Below are positions 54,102-64,000 of a stretch of 64,000 bases of DNA, piece after piece (position 1 is the first letter of the stretch; the number at the start of each line of letters is the position of its first letter). Source of the stretch: Aphelenchoides besseyi (lineage: Eukaryota > Nematoda > Chromadorea > Rhabditida > Aphelenchoididae); the NCBI GenBank assembly GCA_024699855.1, contig JAMPIQ010000002.1, positions 10,354,001 through 10,418,000 on the forward strand. The letters are read 5' to 3'. Below the pieces are notes generated by a model. That model made no database searches, was not told the DNA's origin, and was given only the letters and a program-made list of their open reading frames with translations. A program made the translations under genes and the position numbers.

Positions 54102-55012
54102 TTAATCATCCTCTCCATCTGCTGGTTCGTGATCTCGAAGTGGAACGTGATCATCGTTGGCTCCCCAATTGAATCCACCCGGTCGCTCGTCGATTTCTAT
54201 ACGCGGTAACGGTGTTGGAGAAAACAACCAACGGAGAAAAGCAGGAGTCTCCAGAACTCGAAATCCGTTTGGTTGATGCGGAAACACGTCTTCCAAAAAG
54301 TAATACAAATGGCCACATGCTATTCCTAAATTAAACACGACATGAACAATCCAAACGTTCGATCCAACCGAATATGTCGACGATTGCGTTATTGCCTAAA
54401 AGTAATGAGAAGAACAGCAACACCCACGGTAAATAGGGAGCGTTAAAAGAGATGATCCCAAAGAAATTCATTCGTATCGCTGGATTTCGTCGGCTCCAAA
54501 CATAAACGAGCATAATCGTGAAAGCATGACCAAGAAAAAGAAGATGAACAAAGCAAGCACAAATGATCTAAACAAAAACATCTATGATCATATTCCTCTC
54601 CACAAGTATCTCACCATAAAAACTCCACCAAAAATGAACATGAAAACAAAGTCTGCAGTACGATCTCTGAACGATCCATCTTCAAGTATTTGACAGTGGC
54701 GATAAGTGAAGATTATGTTGAAAAGAAACGTGAAACCCAACGATCCAAAATAGCAAAATGATGTAAACAAACGCCACCACTAAAAGCAAAGTCAAAATGT
54801 GGTTAGTAGTTGACACAAACTTGAAAATGATAAACGATCAAATGCCAATTGAAGTAGAGATGAAAAGGCGTCACGAATTCCAATTGCTATAAATATGTTA
54901 GAACGAATATCGAGTGAATTCTTACAACTGCCAAGGTGGTCAAAACGATGCATGTCGTGTATGCCCGAGTCACTGGTGGCATTTGCTCATAGAACTGAAC
55001 AATTTGCTGCAT
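54102..55012 (-). CDS. der-2: Derlin-2-like ER membrane protein
   Basis: A rhomboid-like pseudoprotease of ER-associated degradation that helps retrotranslocate misfolded proteins. The ATG at 55012 gives [20 protein letters not shown]. Family words: [14 protein letters not shown], the WR motif in [66 protein letters not shown] and [18 protein letters not shown]. The tail runs [20 protein letters not shown] and ends in an acidic stretch, with TAA at 54104-54102. ERPGGFxWG aligns with derlin-2, but the following p97-binding SHP-box residues (normally G-rich, ending RLGG) are replaced by DDHVPL. Five exons, short introns. It converges with abi-1, 210 bp apart. Confidence 0.93.
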
Positions 55013-55848
55013 TTTGTGATCAATTCGTTGATAGCGGCCAACTGACAGATTATGTCGTTTGCATTTCCAGAATCCAAGTGAAACCGCTGGAACCAACGTT
55101 CTCGTAACGAACAGAAATGGTGACGATGAATAACGAAATTTCTCCACTTGACGCCTCCAAATCGATTTTCTCTCGTGACCACGAAATGGTTTCGATCTGC
55201 AATAAGTTTCGCGATCTTATAAATCAACCGTTACATTAGCTATCAACTTACTTTTCCATTGAACTTCTACTGTGTTGATGGGTATTGCAATTTTTCGAAA
55301 GCAACTGTAGGGTTGAACACAAACTTCTAGATCACGACTTTCAATCCAGAGCGGCCATTTCACTGCTGTGAAGTTATCCTACCGAACTGTCTCTCAGTTC
55401 TCTTTCATCTTCTGATTTCGAGTATCTTATTTCGATTGAAACTGTTTATGTGAATGGACCCCATCTCATTTGCATGTTTTGTCTTCGATACGACAAAAGA
55501 TTCTAGACGAAAAGTGGGACCGTTCGATCGATTGAATTAGATTAATGTAATCCTTTAAATGACAACGAATACATACATACGAAGTAATAACAAGGAATGT
55601 TAATTAAAATGCGATTAGAAGGAAATTGTGAGAAGAAAAGTCTTGTGACATATTTTGTTGAGTGAAAAGCGTCTTCTTAATTCAAAAGATGACGAAAATT
55701 GTTTGTTCATATCCAAAGATAACAAAACGGTAAAATTTTAATACTTTGACTACTTTTTTCTAGTAAATTAATGTGACGAACACGTAGCAAGAACACCGAG
55801 TGATATCAAATCGCTTGACACACCATCGAACTTGACAATCGGAAATCG
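55013..55848. other. Intergenic region between derlin and rabaptin-like genes
   Basis: About 835 bp, both flanking genes on the minus strand, so it should hold the derlin promoter/5' UTR and the rabaptin-like 3' UTR. Open frames near 55020-55230 on the reverse strand overlap the derlin 5' side and could be UTR. Nothing else was recognised. Confidence 0.45.
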
Positions 55849-57131
55849 TTAACTCGACGAAGTCAATGTAGAAAAGAATGGCGCCGATTCACGATCCAAA
55901 AGCGTATGACAAACAGAACAAACCTGAAAACAATTTCAATACGAGTAGAAAGAATAGACAACATACTTTTGCAGGACGATGATTCGGTCCGGTTAAGATC
56001 ACGTTTTCAACACATTTGGCACAAAAGATTTTACCACAATGAAGACAATTGAGTTTTGTTTGTTTCTTCAATTCGTTTTCACAACCATTGCACTTATGAA
56101 CGTCTTCAGGAAATTGCCAGCGAACCTAAAGATTAGATGTATAATTATGGTGTTTAAACTTCTAGAATCACCTCCTGTTCGGTTTGACGAATTTTTTCCA
56201 ATTGTACTTGCAAGTGCTGAGACAGTCGAACAAAGTCTTTTTGAACGGCCTCCGAGGTGTCCAACTCGACTTGCAACTGTGAGCAGCGCTGTCGATACTC
56301 TTTCAACGATTGCCCCATCGCTGAACATTCTGCTTGTGACTCGTTGAGACGTCGTTCGAGATCGGAAATCGTGTGCCGCAACTCATCAGCATGCGGCGAT
56401 CGAAGTCCGTTCATTCGATCTGGAGATTCGAGCAATTCGCGTGCACGTTGAAGTTCAGTGTTCAGGACTTCGATTTCACTTGCATGCTCTTCTTCAGCAT
56501 GCTCTTTTACGGCTCGAGCTTCAATCAGAGCTTCGCGTAGTCGCAGGCTTTCGAACTGTAACTCGGGAACAGTTTGTGGTAGGGCAATTTGTTCTTCTCG
56601 CATCTCACTCGAGGTCTTCTCGTAATGACCACTCAATTTGTAATAACTAAAATAACAAATCAAAACTTTGTTCAAATAACCAGTGTTACCGTTGACTTAG
56701 TTCATCAAAAATGGCGCGTTGTTGATCATTGAAAGCAGCAAGATGACTGAACTTATCGAACATTTTGGCCAACTCCTCGTCGAATTTGCTTTCCAGAGCA
56801 TTGAGCTTGTTTTTCATTTCGTTGGAATTTTTCTCATAAAGTTCTACTTTCTCTTCAACTTCTTTGGATCGTGATTCCAATGATTTTTCAAGTTTCTGAC
56901 GATAAAACCGTTCTTCATTTAACTGTTTTTCGTATCGATCGGCCAACTGTTTCATTGCTTCCAATTTTTCCTGAAAACTCAACAATTTTATGAACAATAA
57001 TAACACCTTACCTTATAGTCGTGTTCGGAGTCTGAACGTTTGGAAAGATTGGCTGCCTCAAGTTTGTCATTGATGGTATCGTTGTCGTTTGTATCGTTAG
57101 CAGTATCGTTGCTGCTCGATGGACTTTCCAT
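55849..57131 (-). CDS. rabn-5: Rabaptin-like Rab effector with C-terminal FYVE-like zinc finger
   Basis: A coiled-coil early-endosome protein. The ATG at 57131 (MESPSSSNDTANDTND) gives a short acidic head. Coiled coils follow: EKLEAMKQLADRYEKQLNEE, VEEKVELYEKNSNEMKNKL, and a second block with ELRHTISDLERRLNESQAEC. The segment DFVRLSQHLQVQLEKIRQTE is a rabaptin-5 signature near the Rab5-binding end. It joins VRWQFPEDVHKCNGCENEL and a zinc finger (HCGKIFCAKCVENVILTG, AKVCSVCHTLL), ending FFSTLTSSS with TAA 55851-55849. The zinc ligands (four CxxC-type pairs) are present, but the basic R(R/K)HHCR signature that binds PI3P is replaced by KLNCLHCG. About 360-380 residues, much shorter than human rabaptin-5. 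Confidence 0.82.
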
Positions 57132-57645
57132 TAGAAGCAGTTAACCTTCTAAACAGCACGAATTTAACTTCGTTTTTGCTAACAACAGTGAACGCGCATT
57201 AAAAGCGGATTGATATAAACGGTCACATGAATTGTTTTTGCAGTTTGAAAATTGTGTGCGAATGAAACCAAAGCTTCAGGATAAGCAAGAAGGAAAAGCA
57301 GCCAAGCAACGACGTCTAGGGAATCGACACACTTGACGCGTGTCCCCGTTAAAAGTTGTCTAATGTTCAATAATAACGACAAGAAGTTTTATTCGGTTGT
57401 CATAGAAAATGGCTTGTGTTTTCTATTGAATTTTTATTTATTGCACAAATGACATCTTCACTTTACACTTCAAACATCAATTCGTCTGTTTCCGTTATTG
57501 TCGTTCAGTTGCGAGAAGTCGATTGAACGAAATTGTTCTGATCCAACGTTTTTCAGTGTTCGCTTGAACTTGTATTTTGTTTTGAAGTTCATTTCGTTGA
57601 ACATAATCGCATGGAGATTTCACGGTCAACAGACGCGCGTTTCCG
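57132..57645. other. Divergent promoter region between rabaptin-like and slingshot genes
   Basis: About 510 bp between two divergent genes; AT-rich, no supported exon. It probably carries both promoters. Confidence 0.45.
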
Positions 57646-59314
57646 ATGTCTTTGATAAACGTCTGTCGTCCTTCTTCGATTCATGGCGATAGCGTGGAGA
57701 GTATCGCATCGGTAAACAACCTAGAGCTTAGAAACTTGAATTATGTTATTTAGCATCCAGACGCACACGATGTTTCCAGTGAAAGCTACTTGGCAGTCAA
57801 AGGAGCAGCCATTGTTCTGTCACATTCTCGAGCTCCGATGTGTTCACGAATTTGTCAAGCCGGTAGATTTTAACGCTACGCTATTTCATTTCATTTGTAT
57901 TTCAGAATTTCTGCTTGAAATAGAAATCCATCTTCAAAACATGCTGCGATTCCTACGACCCGAAGATACGCTTTCAATGGCCGTTCGTTTACAGTCGAAC
58001 AGTTCCGATCACGCACGATATTTGGTTGTAGTGACATCATACGACAAATGCAGAGAATCGGCGTTGATTGGATTCGATTGCACTTCCGACGACCAAACAT
58101 CGTAAGTTTTCTATTTCTGTGCTTTCATTCGTGATTGTTGTTTTAGTATCGGTCTTACGATTCCGATAACCAGATCGACACGCATTGAGTTGGATGGCGA
58201 TGGCGGGATTCTCGTGGAATATCTGTCGGTTTTCTACGTTTTTAAACCCGTTTCTATTCAAGCTATGTGGTACATTTTCCAAAATCTTCACAAAGTATGT
58301 CAACAAACAAATCAATGGCCAAACTTCGGTTATTGCAGGAGCTGAATCGGTCCTCAACGTCGAGCAACGGTTTTGTTCCATCGTTCAATTGGCTTATGTT
58401 CTATCAAGATCCCGTATTTTCAACAACTGAAGATGCACTTTGTTCTCAATGGTTAGTACAAAGCTTTTGAAGATCATGTCGATTTCTTTTTTAGGCATGT
58501 TTCTTTGGTTGATGAAGCAATGCAAAATGATTTAAAAGCTTCTGTTAACTATATACCCGACAGTCAGGATACCAATTTATTGGAGAATGAAGCGTTTATT
58601 TCGTCTAAACTTCGTCAAATTATGCAGAGTGTTGATTTGGACGAAGTGACAAGTAAAGATATACAAGGACGTTTAGAAAAAGAATGCAGTTTGGATTTGA
58701 CGCGTTGCAAAGAGTTCATCGATCGAGAAATGATGGTCATTTTGGGACAACTAGAAAAACCGACAAAGATATTTAATTACTTGTACTTGGGAACAGAATG
58801 GAACGCTTCGAATTGGGACGAATTGGAGAAGAACAAGTTTGTCACTGGGTTTATACACAATTTTATTGAATGTGCTTTAGCGTTCGTTACATTCTAAATG
58901 TCTCAAAAGAAGTGGATAATTTCTTCCCTGCTCATTACGAATACCTGAAGATCTTTGTGTCGGACGAAGCCACTACTACGCTTTTAAAACATTGGCAGCG
59001 TACATACGATTTTATAAAAGCCGCCAAGTAGGACAATCGATTGATTTCACAACCGAAAGTATTACAGGAACTCGAATCAAGTGGTTTTGGTGCATTGCAA
59101 GAAAGGAATTAGTCGCTCATCATCGACGGTTATTGCTTACATTATGAAAGAGTACAATTGGCCGTTGGAGAAGGCATTGCAATATGTGAAAACAAAACGC
59201 AATTGTATAACTCCAAATGCTGGTTTTATGGACCAGTTGCGAACTTTTTCCGGCATCTTGCATGCGAGTAGCAATCGTCGAAGTGCGGTTTTCAACGGCT
59301 CACCTCCCAATTAA
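57646..59314 (+). CDS. ssh: Slingshot-family cofilin phosphatase
   Basis: A dual-specificity phosphatase that reactivates cofilin by removing its inhibitory phosphate. The ATG at 57646 (MSLINVCRPSSIHGD) splices in phase to SSESYLAVKGAAIVLSH, the conserved slingshot N-terminal word. Then come LQNMLRFLRPEDTLSMAVRL, IELDGDGGILVEYLSVFYVF and KPVSIQAMWYIFQNLHK. A DEK_C-like domain (LDEVTSKDIQGRLEKECSLD, FIDREMMVILGQLEKP) precedes the catalytic domain: IFNYLYLGTEWNASN, VRYILNVSKEVDNFFP, general-acid region VSDEATT, active site VHCKKGISRSSSTV (HCx5R) and TPNAGFMDQL. The stop is at 59312-59314, only about 20 residues after the domain, so the long C-terminal actin/14-3-3 tail of SSH1 is absent. Exon junctions near 58845, 59030 and 59069 are phase-consistent. 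Confidence 0.92.
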
Positions 59315-60216
59315 AGTTTGTGAATGTCTTCAGATCTCATCTAACCTATTGCAGGCTTTAACGACACTGCGAATTCTGTCCGTTTCTGCCACTTCATTTT
59401 AAAACGGACCTTCAAACTTCATTTCACTGAACGAGCTTATCAGTCGACCAACCAATGTGCTAAATTTATTGATTGTTTCGATTAACTAACCTTTGATTAC
59501 TGGTAACCTCCAATCGTTTTTCTGTTGAGCAGAAATCAAATTTGTATTGTTGTTTTCATAATTTTATTTTCATTATTCTATTGCTACGCGTAATGTAAAC
59601 GGACGCTCGTTCTTCACGACGATTTCAAGATAATCCATTCCTCAATCAAATTTCCTACTAATCGAACGTTCACGTTCGACCTTCGATTCCTAGTCAAAAC
59701 CATCAGCCTTAATGCAGTCCGGGAGTTTCTTCTAACTTTTCTGCCTATTGAAGTGCACTTCATTTCTTCACTTCCGCTTTAAAGTTGTGACAATAGCAAC
59801 CGCATTAGTTAGCGATTTCATAAGACTTAAAATGTAATCTTAAGTTGCCACGTCATTTCAACTTTTGTACAAAAGTGAAATCAACTTTCGCTCTTTCTTC
59901 CTCTTTCTATTACTCACTTCTGTCGGTGTTTTTGTAGTGCGTTTGAAGATCTTTTGTATTTAACAAGCGAAAATAAACCGTGTACTTTAACCGCTCAACT
60001 AAACTTGAGAGTTTGTTTTCGTGCAAATGAGTTACTTCAATCGTCTGCTTACTTATCGTTTTTGTTTTGAACAACAATCATCACTTTTTGTGGTCGGTTT
60101 TCGATCAATAAGTGAACTTTTTACGTGCGTGCTGAAGGTGTGTAACCACCGAAAGAATCGTTCAACGATCAATTCGAACATTGAGGTGATTACCAAAAAA
60201 CTAATGGTCTGTTCAG
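59315..60216. other. Intergenic region between slingshot and GLTP genes
   Basis: About 900 bp, AT-rich. AATAAA occurs near 59973. The last bases, CTGTTCAG at 60209-60216, directly precede the GLTP ATG and look like a splice or trans-splice acceptor. No coding exon is supported. Confidence 0.45.
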
Positions 60217-60914
60217 ATGACTGAAACGCAGGACCAATACGATAGCTATTTTTCCGTACCGGAACGTCACTTCCCAACCTTACAAGATGGAAAGATTCCA
60301 ACTCTTCAATTTCTAAATGCGTGTCATGGAGTTGGAGAATTTACGGCATTTCTGGGAACGGCGTTTATACCCGTCAAAAACGATGTTCTTGGAAATGTGG
60401 AAAAAGTTCGAAAAATGTACAACAACGACCCAACAGAATTTGCTTTCTTGGAAGACTTGATATTGGCTGATTTGAAAGCGCACAACAACAAACTTGGAAT
60501 CGCAACTGAAGGATTGTTGTGGTTGAAACGGTTCGTTAGCAAAAACCTTTCAATATTTCTTTTGTTTGGATTTATAGAGGACTTGAGTTTATGCTTGAAA
60601 TGCTTACGGGTCTCGTGGAAATGCATCGAACGGGTAATACATCTGATAGTTTGTATAATTTGTTGTCGGGCTGTTACGAACGTACGCTCAAATATCATCA
60701 TGGCTTTATTTCACGACAACTATTCAAAGTGGTACTTGCCGCTGCACCTTCACGCAAATCGCTGATTCGTACGGTTTCTTACGGCAAAGATGGTATGGAA
60801 GACAAAGCGTATGAACATATGGAGAAACATATCGATAATTTCAAACAATGTGTTCATTCTTTGGTGCTTTTCTACAGTGCAAGAGGACTGGATAGATGCT
60901 ATTTCCAGCCTTGA
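60217..60914 (+). CDS. Glycolipid transfer protein (GLTP)
   Basis: A cytosolic all-helical protein that moves glycosphingolipids between membranes. The ATG at 60217 (MTETQDQYDSYFSVPERHFP) follows an AG acceptor directly. The ligand-binding residues of the GLTP fold are visible: the D/N/K triad in FIPVKNDVLGNVEKVRKMY, the sugar-stacking Trp in GLLWLKR, and the His in LKYHHGFISRQLFKVVLAAA. The intron (about 60532-60577) falls after the LWLKR word. The stop is at 60912-60914. Length is about 216 residues by my splicing (human GLTP 209). All key positions are kept, so it should be functional. Confidence 0.92.
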
Positions 60915-61565
60915 ATCATTCCATTAATTATTACTTTGTCCATTTTTCCGTGGTCAGTATTCACTGTCGATGTCCGTCGTAACTTTATTGATATAAACAA
61001 ATTCAAAGTATCTTGGTTTCAGTTTTTTTGAAACCATGAACTTTCAGCAGGATTGAACTTTACACGAAACAGACAATTAGCTCACGTACGCTCTTACGTA
61101 AAATCTTATCGTACTAGCGATATGCTTCCAGAGTTGCTTGATAGTCAATAGTAAATCAACAGGACAATGTTCATGACGTCAGATTGCTGACGACACTTAT
61201 TTTTTGACTATCAGCTGTCATTTGATTAACTTTGCAGTCATTACGTAGAATGTCGCCGAGTGGTGCAACAACGATCAGCCGACTGTGAAGGTCGGGAAAT
61301 CGAACAAGCTTATCAGTTGATGAAGGATCGTCCTTACTGATTGAGTTCATACACACTACGCAAGCGGGCCAATCGGAAAAATCATCAAGTTTACTTGTTT
61401 ACTCAACACTCTGAGTTACCGCTAATTTTCTGTTTTAATTGATTGATCTGCATAACCGGCCACATCTAACGACTCAGTTGAATTGGTTTTTCCTTATGTG
61501 GAAAAGCGATTTGTTCAAACGAACTTTTTTATTGGAACCGTAAAGTCAAACACTTCTTGATTCCA
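60915..61565. other. Intergenic region, nothing recognised
   Basis: About 650 bp between GLTP and the PPxY membrane protein, same strand. No RNA gene, repeat or convincing exon. Confidence 0.45.
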
Positions 61566-62262
61566 ATGTCTCATGATGACCCAGACGAACAGAACTACGA
61601 TCGTTTGGTGTACTACTACGTAGCACCAGCTGTGTTAATCGCATCTCTCTTGTTTTGTTGTTTTCGAATGGCACTTGTTTATTATGTGCATATCAGGTAT
61701 TTTGATTGTCGTTTTGGCACTTACCTTTACTTTAAGACCACTTCGTCAAAGTCGAGAAATCGTCGTTACGGAGCCTACACCTCGTTCAACCATGGAACTT
61801 GAAGAAGCATCCACAGCGTTTCCTTGTAAATTCGATTGATCATGACGTTTTCAATTATTTCGATAAATTTCAGCGGCTTGTCGAGAGATTTTTCTACGCC
61901 CACCACCTCCTTCTTATTCAGACACAATCAAAAACGATCGAAGAAGTCTGAGCGTAAACGATGCTGACGCTTTGCGACGAGAGCGTCGAAGGTCGAGAAC
62001 AAGAAACGTTTCGCAATCAACAAACCAAAGAAACGTTCGATCAACGTTACAACGTGCACAATCAAATGTTACGGGTCCAATTTTTACGATTTCTCCTCAA
62101 CAAGCACCTCCGGAATACGATCAAACGAGAAGATCAAGTGCAGGCAACATCGACATTGTTCATTTGAGTCCTGATCCTCGACAAAGTCGCTTGCCATCCT
62201 ACGAAGAGGTTGTTATTGAGCAATCTAATGTAGGAATACAATCGGATGTTCTACCCGTATAA
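61566..62262 (+). CDS. Small single-pass membrane protein with PPxY motifs
   Basis: The ATG at 61566 (MSHDDPDEQNYDRLV) gives a short acidic N-terminus. One transmembrane helix follows, formed across a 37-nt intron (YYYVAPAVLIASLLFCC joined to ILIVVLALTFTLRPL). After a second intron the cytoplasmic part carries PPPPSYSD, an Arg-rich stretch (RRERRRSRTRN), APPEYDQ and LPSYEEVV, ending VGIQSDVLPV with TAA 62260-62262. PPxY and LPSY words are ligands for WW domains of Nedd4-type ubiquitin ligases, so a role as an E3 adaptor or trafficking substrate is plausible. That is an inference from motifs; I recognise no ortholog. Length is about 190 residues. Confidence 0.7.
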
Positions 62263-62299
62263 TCATATTGTTATCACCATTGTTGTTATTTTGAACTCT

Positions 62300-62305
62300 A
62301 ATAAA
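62300..62305 (+). promoter_or_regulatory. AATAAA polyadenylation signal of PPxY protein gene
   Basis: A hexamer 37 bp after the stop codon at 62262. Confidence 0.65.
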
Positions 62306-62649
62306 AGCACCTGAACAATGACAACTGTGCCGAACCTGTTTATTTTAAGCATCTGAATAGTAAACAGCAGTGTTCTATGATTGTCTTTTTCAACACTTGT
62401 TTTACGACAGTAAGATCATCAAAGTTTAAAGAATTAAAAACAAAAAAAAGACCAGTAGTTGCATTGTAACCGAATAATTAGACCATCGAAGTTGTTAATC
62501 GGTTTTGTTCAAAATCTCAGCAAACTCTTTTCGCGGCGGAGGAACGTTTATCTCATATGAAACGAAATCCAAAGTCCTCGGCTTTGTTTCCCCTTTCTTT
62601 TGTATTCTGTAATTGGCTCACAACTGATTGTATAGTACAAACGATTATC
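62306..62649. other. Convergent 3' region, possible extra EXO1 exon
   Basis: About 340 bp, AT-rich. A GTAAGA donor at the end of the EXO1 frame (about 62653) and a TTACAG acceptor near 62611 could add a last exon of about 20 residues ending at a TAA at 62550-62548; undecided. Confidence 0.4.
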
Positions 62650-64000
62650 TTACCCCGGTTTCAGGAGCATTCCATTTTTGAAACTCGCAATACCTTTGAT
62701 GAGCTTCTTTTCTTCCGCCGTTGTTCCTTTGAGTATGACGGCCCCACGATCATCCAAATTGACTCGTGTTCGCTTTGGTGGTATTGGCAATGCAATGGAC
62801 GGACACGTTCGTTTGAGTGGCAACGGAATTTCAATCGGTTGAACTTTTCGAGTTGGTTTCGGAATTTCGATTGGTGGAAAGCGATTTTCTTTCGGTGGTG
62901 GCCACTTCAGTTCAATTGGAGTTACAGTTGGCTTCTTCGGAATTGTGGGCTTTGGAACGGTTGATGAAGTGCTTGGCGTATTCGAGCTGGATGTAAAAGA
63001 GCGCGATAGCGGGACTTTGTTTCGGTAAATCACCGGCGCTTCTCCACCTCTCGATAGAAGTGGAGCTTCTTTGGGGTCACACATCAAACCGGCGAACCAA
63101 TAGTCGTTTGAAATTTCGAATATTCGTTCAGAAAACTAAAAACAAAGATACGAAAGAATGCGACTCATTGGTACCTTCAGATAATCATCGACAGTTGTGC
63201 CCGGGTAAGGCGTCAACGGAAGTTGGATTTTCAAGCTAAAAGCTCGAATACAAGAAAAGCAAAAAATGCGAACTTACATTGGATCATAAACGATTTGATG
63301 AAGAAACGTTTTCTCGGCTTTGATGAAATTTTCGATCAATGTTTCGTCGACTGTTACATCCTTCAAGTTGAAAAAAGCGGGAATGCGTTTAAGAAACTGA
63401 AAGGTTTTGCTCACTACTCACAAACTACCGGAAACAAACGTGGTGTGGATCGTCGTTATCCGTAACCAAGAAGTATCTCTCCGCTTTCTTGAGTCCAATT
63501 CCCCGAAGTCCTTTGTCGAAATAATCGCAGCCTTGTAGGATGCACATTCGACGGAACTTTGTCCAAGTGAAATTACGAACAAAAGGCAGCGAAATACTTG
63601 TCTTCAATTTCTCCTCATCGTAAACAATACAATCACCACAACTTTCAAATTTGAAACAAATCTAAACGAAATTGTTCTATAGACCGCTCACTACTTATCT
63701 ATTCACCTTTGAGCATCCATAGACAATCAGGTCGGAGTCTTGAGTGACCACAAAATCGACAATGTTCTTGTGCATCAAATAAGCCAATTGAGCATCAGCT
63801 TCGTATGGTGAAACGATAATTTCGACTTTAGGACTGGCTTTGAAATACTATAAATGCATAAATGGACGACTATCACTGTATTTTTACGTCGATTGCTGCT
63901 CGTGTAATCTCCTTTGGTACACCGATTCCTTGACGCATCACTTTGTAAGCTTCGGTCTTTTTGCCGTAGAACATGAGCGTATCACCGAGACGCTGATTAC
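62650..64000 (-). CDS. exo-1: Exonuclease 1 (EXO1), C-terminal part, runs off right edge
   Basis: A FEN1/XPG-family 5'-3' exonuclease for mismatch repair and end resection. Reading leftward from the right edge: LGDTLMFYGKKTEAYKVM, EITRAAID, then YFKASPKVEIIVSPYEADAQ, the acidic catalytic words VVTQDSDLIVYGCSKV and MCILQGCDYFDKGLRGIGLK (helix-hairpin-helix with GCDY), and FLKRIPAFFNLKDVTVDETL. The nuclease core is followed by a proline-rich tail (VTPIELKWPPPKENRFPPIE, with repeated PIEIP units) ending GMLLKPG, TAA 62652-62650. A splice donor overlaps that stop, so the true end may be at 62548. The N-terminal I-block and start codon lie beyond 64000. The tail is short compared with human EXO1 (about 150 versus about 490 residues). 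Confidence 0.88.

Overview
The window is eukaryotic and nematode-like. Genes are dense, most introns are about 40-60 bp with GT...AG ends, and the gene content is typical of nematodes: a patched-related protein, a lamin-type cytoplasmic intermediate filament, a COE factor (unc-3), a GLI/TRA-1 zinc-finger protein, a TWK-type K+ channel and a saposin-like gene. A slingshot phosphatase gene and the divergence from Caenorhabditis-type proteins hint at an early-branching nematode (Dorylaimia-like). That placement is inference, not something the sequence proves. All gene models are spliced by eye from GT/AG sites, frame continuity and family resemblance.

Layout. 1-12.5 kb: patched-related (partial, -), intermediate filament (-) and unc-3/COE (-), separated by long non-coding stretches. 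14.6-25.1 kb: GLI/TRA-1 (-), merlin/ERM (+), an LDL-receptor-like membrane protein (+), TATA-binding protein (-) and the proteasome lid subunit Rpn6 (+). 25.3-32.7 kb: the CCR4-NOT scaffold CNOT1 (+). 33.7-35.3 kb: an unrecognised conserved-looking gene (+).

35.5-47.4 kb is a mobile-element island. It holds a 5'-truncated, decayed Helitron; a mariner-like element with 210-bp inverted repeats; a solo LTR inserted with a 4-bp target duplication into a two-domain saposin-like gene; a second Helitron fragment; and a nearly identical 1,316-bp copy of the 3' part of the 33.7-kb gene, fused to that second fragment. Two orphan genes also lie here.

48-64 kb returns to ordinary genes: fatty acyl-CoA reductase (+), two-pore K+ channel (+), Abl-interactor (+), derlin-2-like (-), rabaptin-like (-), slingshot phosphatase (+), glycolipid transfer protein (+), a PPxY-bearing membrane protein (+) and exonuclease 1 (partial, -).

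The conserved genes form no single pathway. They are housekeeping or developmental genes: transcription (TBP, unc-3, GLI), mRNA decay (CNOT1), protein degradation (Rpn6, derlin), actin and cortex (merlin, Abi, slingshot) and lipid handling (FAR, GLTP, saposin). The most notable biology is the island: Helitron/gene junctions with microhomology, and a saposin gene hit by an LTR in exon 2 while a mariner ends 13 bp upstream of its start codon.
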